A stretch of DNA of 6,292 nt, taken from Nitrospirota bacterium (lineage in GTDB: Bacteria; Nitrospirota; Nitrospiria; Nitrospirales; UBA8639). This document shows positions 4,683-6,292 of this stretch, piece by piece. The stretch lies in NCBI GenBank assembly GCA_029881175.1, contig JAOUNC010000173.1, positions 1-6,292 on the forward strand. Reading direction: 5' to 3'. The first letter of the stretch is position 1; each line of letters begins with the position of its first letter. The translations under genes and the position numbers were made by a program. A model generated the notes under the pieces. That model ran no database searches, was not told the origin of the DNA, and was given only the letters and a program-made list of their open reading frames with translations.

Positions 4683-5861
4683 GTGACCTTTCCAAGCGAT
4701 TCCAATCTCCGCGATGAGGCCGAGACCGATGATTCAGATGTTGGCCTCTATCTTCATATTCCCTTTTGTGTGAAGCGGTGCCATTTTTGTGCGTTTTATT
4801 TAGTGATGCAGGAAGAGACGCGCATCGAACGGTTTCTTTCTGCGCTGGAAGTGGAATTTGCATTGTATGCTGCCCAACAAGATTTTTCTAGACGGCCTGT
4901 CTCGACCGTCTATGTCGGTGGTGGGACGCCTACAGCCTTATCGCCTGCACAATTGGCAGAGGTGCTAAAAAAGGTGGCCACAACATTCTCTTTGAGCAAG
5001 GATTGTGAAGTCACGGTAGAGGCCACCCCGGAATCCTTGTCGTCTGCCTATCTGGAAACATTACTTGACGCTGGTGTGACACGGCTGAGCATGGGGATTC
5101 AAACTTTTGTTCCGGAAGAACGGGTGCGCTTGGGTCTTTCGAGTCCTCTTAAGGAGGCCACAGCAGGGATTGGATTGGTCAAGCAGGCAGGGTTTCCCAA
5201 TTTCAATTTGGATGTGATCTATGGAATTCCAGGCCAAACGCTATCCTCCTGGGATGACACGCTTCAGCAGGCTTGCGCATGGGAACCGACGCATCTTTCC
5301 TGTTACGCCCTTTCGCTGGAAGAAGGCACGCGGTTTGAAGCCGCGTTTCGACGTGGTGAGCTGAAGGTGATTGAGACTGATAGGGAAAAAGTTTTCCAAG
5401 AGCGCACGACTGAACGCTTGAACGTCGCGGGATATGGTCAATATGAAATTGCCAATTGGTCAAAGCCTGGCAGAGCATGCCGACACAATCAACGCTATTG
5501 GCAGGGTCAGGATTATGTTGGAATGGGGCCCAGCGCCCAATCCTATCTGTCCGGTTGTCGTTTTGGAAATGTCGCTAATCTGCAGCTCTATTGCCGTCGG
5601 CTGGAGAACGGAGAATTGCCTGTTGCTGAGCGCGAACAGTTATCGATGAGTCAGCAAGAAAAAGAGCGCGTCATTTTTGGGTTACGAATGCTTGAGGGGG
5701 TGCCAATCAATTGGCTTGAACCACTTGATCATAATCCCACATGGAAGGCTTCGCTGGCGACTTTAGTAGAAGAGGAATATGTGGTACGAACATCTTCACG
5801 CTTGGCCTTAACGGTCAAAGGCCGTCAGTTTGCCGATACAGTGAGTACGCAATTATTGTGA
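4683..5861 (+). CDS. hemW: HemW-type radical SAM heme chaperone (coproporphyrinogen oxidase-like)
   Basis: HemW binds heme and delivers it to cytochromes and other hemoproteins. Older annotations call it oxygen-independent coproporphyrinogen III oxidase. At 392 residues it has the family's usual length. After about 20 acidic residues, YLHIPFC leads into the 4Fe-4S motif CxxxCxxC (Cys29, Cys33, Cys36). The fourth cysteine that marks true HemN (CxxxCxxCxC) is absent. GGGTPT (79-84) is the glycine-rich SAM-binding segment. LSMGIQTF, NLDVIYGIPGQT and SCYALSLEEGT are characteristic later segments. The HemW hallmark HNxxYW is His268-Asn269 to Tyr272-Trp273, followed by GMGPSAQSY. The C-terminal HemN_C region contains EKERVIFGLRMLEGV. 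The GTG at 4683 is the start because TAG at 4674-4676 closes the frame upstream; the AGG at 4671 is a weak ribosome binding site. It probably follows the reductase gene on one transcript. Confidence 0.93.
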   Translation: MTFPSDSNLRDEAETDDSDVGLYLHIPFCVKRCHFCAFYLVMQEETRIERFLSALEVEFALYAAQQDFSRRPVSTVYVGGGTPTALSPAQLAEVLKKVATTFSLSKDCEVTVEATPESLSSAYLETLLDAGVTRLSMGIQTFVPEERVRLGLSSPLKEATAGIGLVKQAGFPNFNLDVIYGIPGQTLSSWDDTLQQACAWEPTHLSCYALSLEEGTRFEAAFRRGELKVIETDREKVFQERTTERLNVAGYGQYEIANWSKPGRACRHNQRYWQGQDYVGMGPSAQSYLSGCRFGNVANLQLYCRRLENGELPVAEREQLSMSQQEKERVIFGLRMLEGVPINWLEPLDHNPTWKASLATLVEEEYVVRTSSRLALTVKGRQFADTVSTQLL

Positions 5862-5894
5862 CGGTTGTTTCTCCGTTTGCATTCACGCTGTGCT

Positions 5895-6292
5895 TCAGGG
5901 GGCGGTTAAGTTGAACAGTGCAAGGAGGGAAGAGCCTAACCAGAAAATTAGGCCGAATGTCAGACCGAGTAAAATGAGGATGCCAAGGACCAGTCCACTG
6001 ACATAAAGCCAATCGCCAAAGGTGGTGACGGGAGCCGTTGTTCGACAATGCCGATGCAGCAATTGGGCATTTTGGAGATTACTTTTGAACCAGACGGAAA
6101 AGAGGTCTCCGATGACGGGAATGGCTCCCAAGGTCATGTTCATGACAATATTGAGGGACATTCTTAAGAGCACAATTCGTGGAACCCCGGCTTTTGTGGC
6201 TAAAAAGAGGAGAGACGAGCCGATGGCATTGCTGATAAGGTCTCCTATCCCTGGAATAAGGCCAATGATCGGATCCAGGCCAATTTTGATGG
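5895..6292 (-). CDS. DUF4112 family protein, 5' end outside the window
   Basis: The minus-strand frame is open to the right edge, giving 131 complete codons. A GTG internal to this frame at 6173 is not the start, because family-typical sequence lies upstream of it. Numbered from the codon at 6290, the visible protein begins IKIGLDPIIGLIPGIGDLIS (1-20), followed by LLRMSLNIVMN (41-51), GAIPVIGDLFS (55-65) and FKSNLQNAQLL (68-78). This matches the DUF4112 pattern as I know it, with two IPxxGD turns 45 residues apart. A hydrophobic stretch at about 95-126 is long enough for one or two membrane helices. Roughly 20-30 N-terminal residues are probably missing. The family has no established function. 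The gene converges on hemW with a 33-base gap and no clear shared terminator. Confidence 0.85.
   Translation of the reverse strand, partial: IKIGLDPIIGLIPGIGDLISNAIGSSLLFLATKAGVPRIVLLRMSLNIVMNMTLGAIPVIGDLFSVWFKSNLQNAQLLHRHCRTTAPVTTFGDWLYVSGLVLGILILLGLTFGLIFWLGSSLLALFNLTAP

Noticed and set aside
5203..5478. 91- and 66-codon minus-strand frames inside hemW
   Set aside because: Both are antisense shadows of strongly conserved HemW coding sequence.
5862..5894. Bidirectional terminator between hemW and the DUF4112 gene
   Set aside because: Only a four-pair ACGG/CCGT stem is present, too weak to call.
1..6292. CRISPR array, tRNA or rRNA gene, riboswitch
   Set aside because: No regularly spaced direct repeats, cloverleaf or conserved rRNA segments were seen in the spacers, and no known riboswitch core was recognised.

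Overview
The window is an ordinary stretch of bacterial chromosome. It holds six protein genes: two run off the window edges, one is a solitary transposase-like gene, and the intergenic spacers between them are unusually structured. Sequence alone does not fix the organism. Base composition is moderate (about half G+C by eye). Shine-Dalgarno sites are AGGAGG-type or absent, and the gene set (oligopeptidase B, RAYT-like gene, Hsp20, FAD/NAD reductase, HemW, DUF4112) would fit a free-living Gram-negative bacterium. Nitrospirota is my best guess but only an impression.

Layout. The left edge to 1669 (+) is the C-terminal four fifths of an oligopeptidase B (S9A serine peptidase) with an intact catalytic triad. 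A 370-base spacer, 1670-2039, has no convincing gene but carries at least five short inverted repeats and ends in a good sigma70-like promoter. That promoter would start transcription almost on the ATG of the next gene, 2040-3005 (+). This gene encodes a 321-residue Y1/HUH transposase-like protein with a C-terminal DnaA-domain-IV-like helix-turn-helix, of the REP-associated (RAYT) kind. A 234-base spacer follows, with a possible terminator and a candidate promoter. Then comes an Hsp20 small heat-shock protein at 3240-3680 (+) with a strong ribosome binding site. Behind it lie a 22-bp stem-loop and a second terminator-like hairpin.

Next are a small FAD/NAD(P)H reductase without an iron-sulfur domain (3915-4631, +) and, 51 bases on, a HemW-type radical SAM heme chaperone (4683-5861, +). 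These two probably share a transcript. At the right edge a DUF4112 membrane-associated protein runs on the opposite strand (5895-6292, 5' end outside the window) and converges on hemW with a 33-base gap.

The genes do not form one pathway. Hsp20 and oligopeptidase B both concern protein quality or peptide turnover, but they are separated by the transposase and by terminators. The reductase and HemW may be linked functionally, since a radical SAM protein needs an electron supply, but that is inference. I found no clear new multi-gene system. The most interesting material is the RAYT-like gene with its apparently leaderless promoter and hairpin-rich upstream spacer, and the RNA structures on either side of hsp20.
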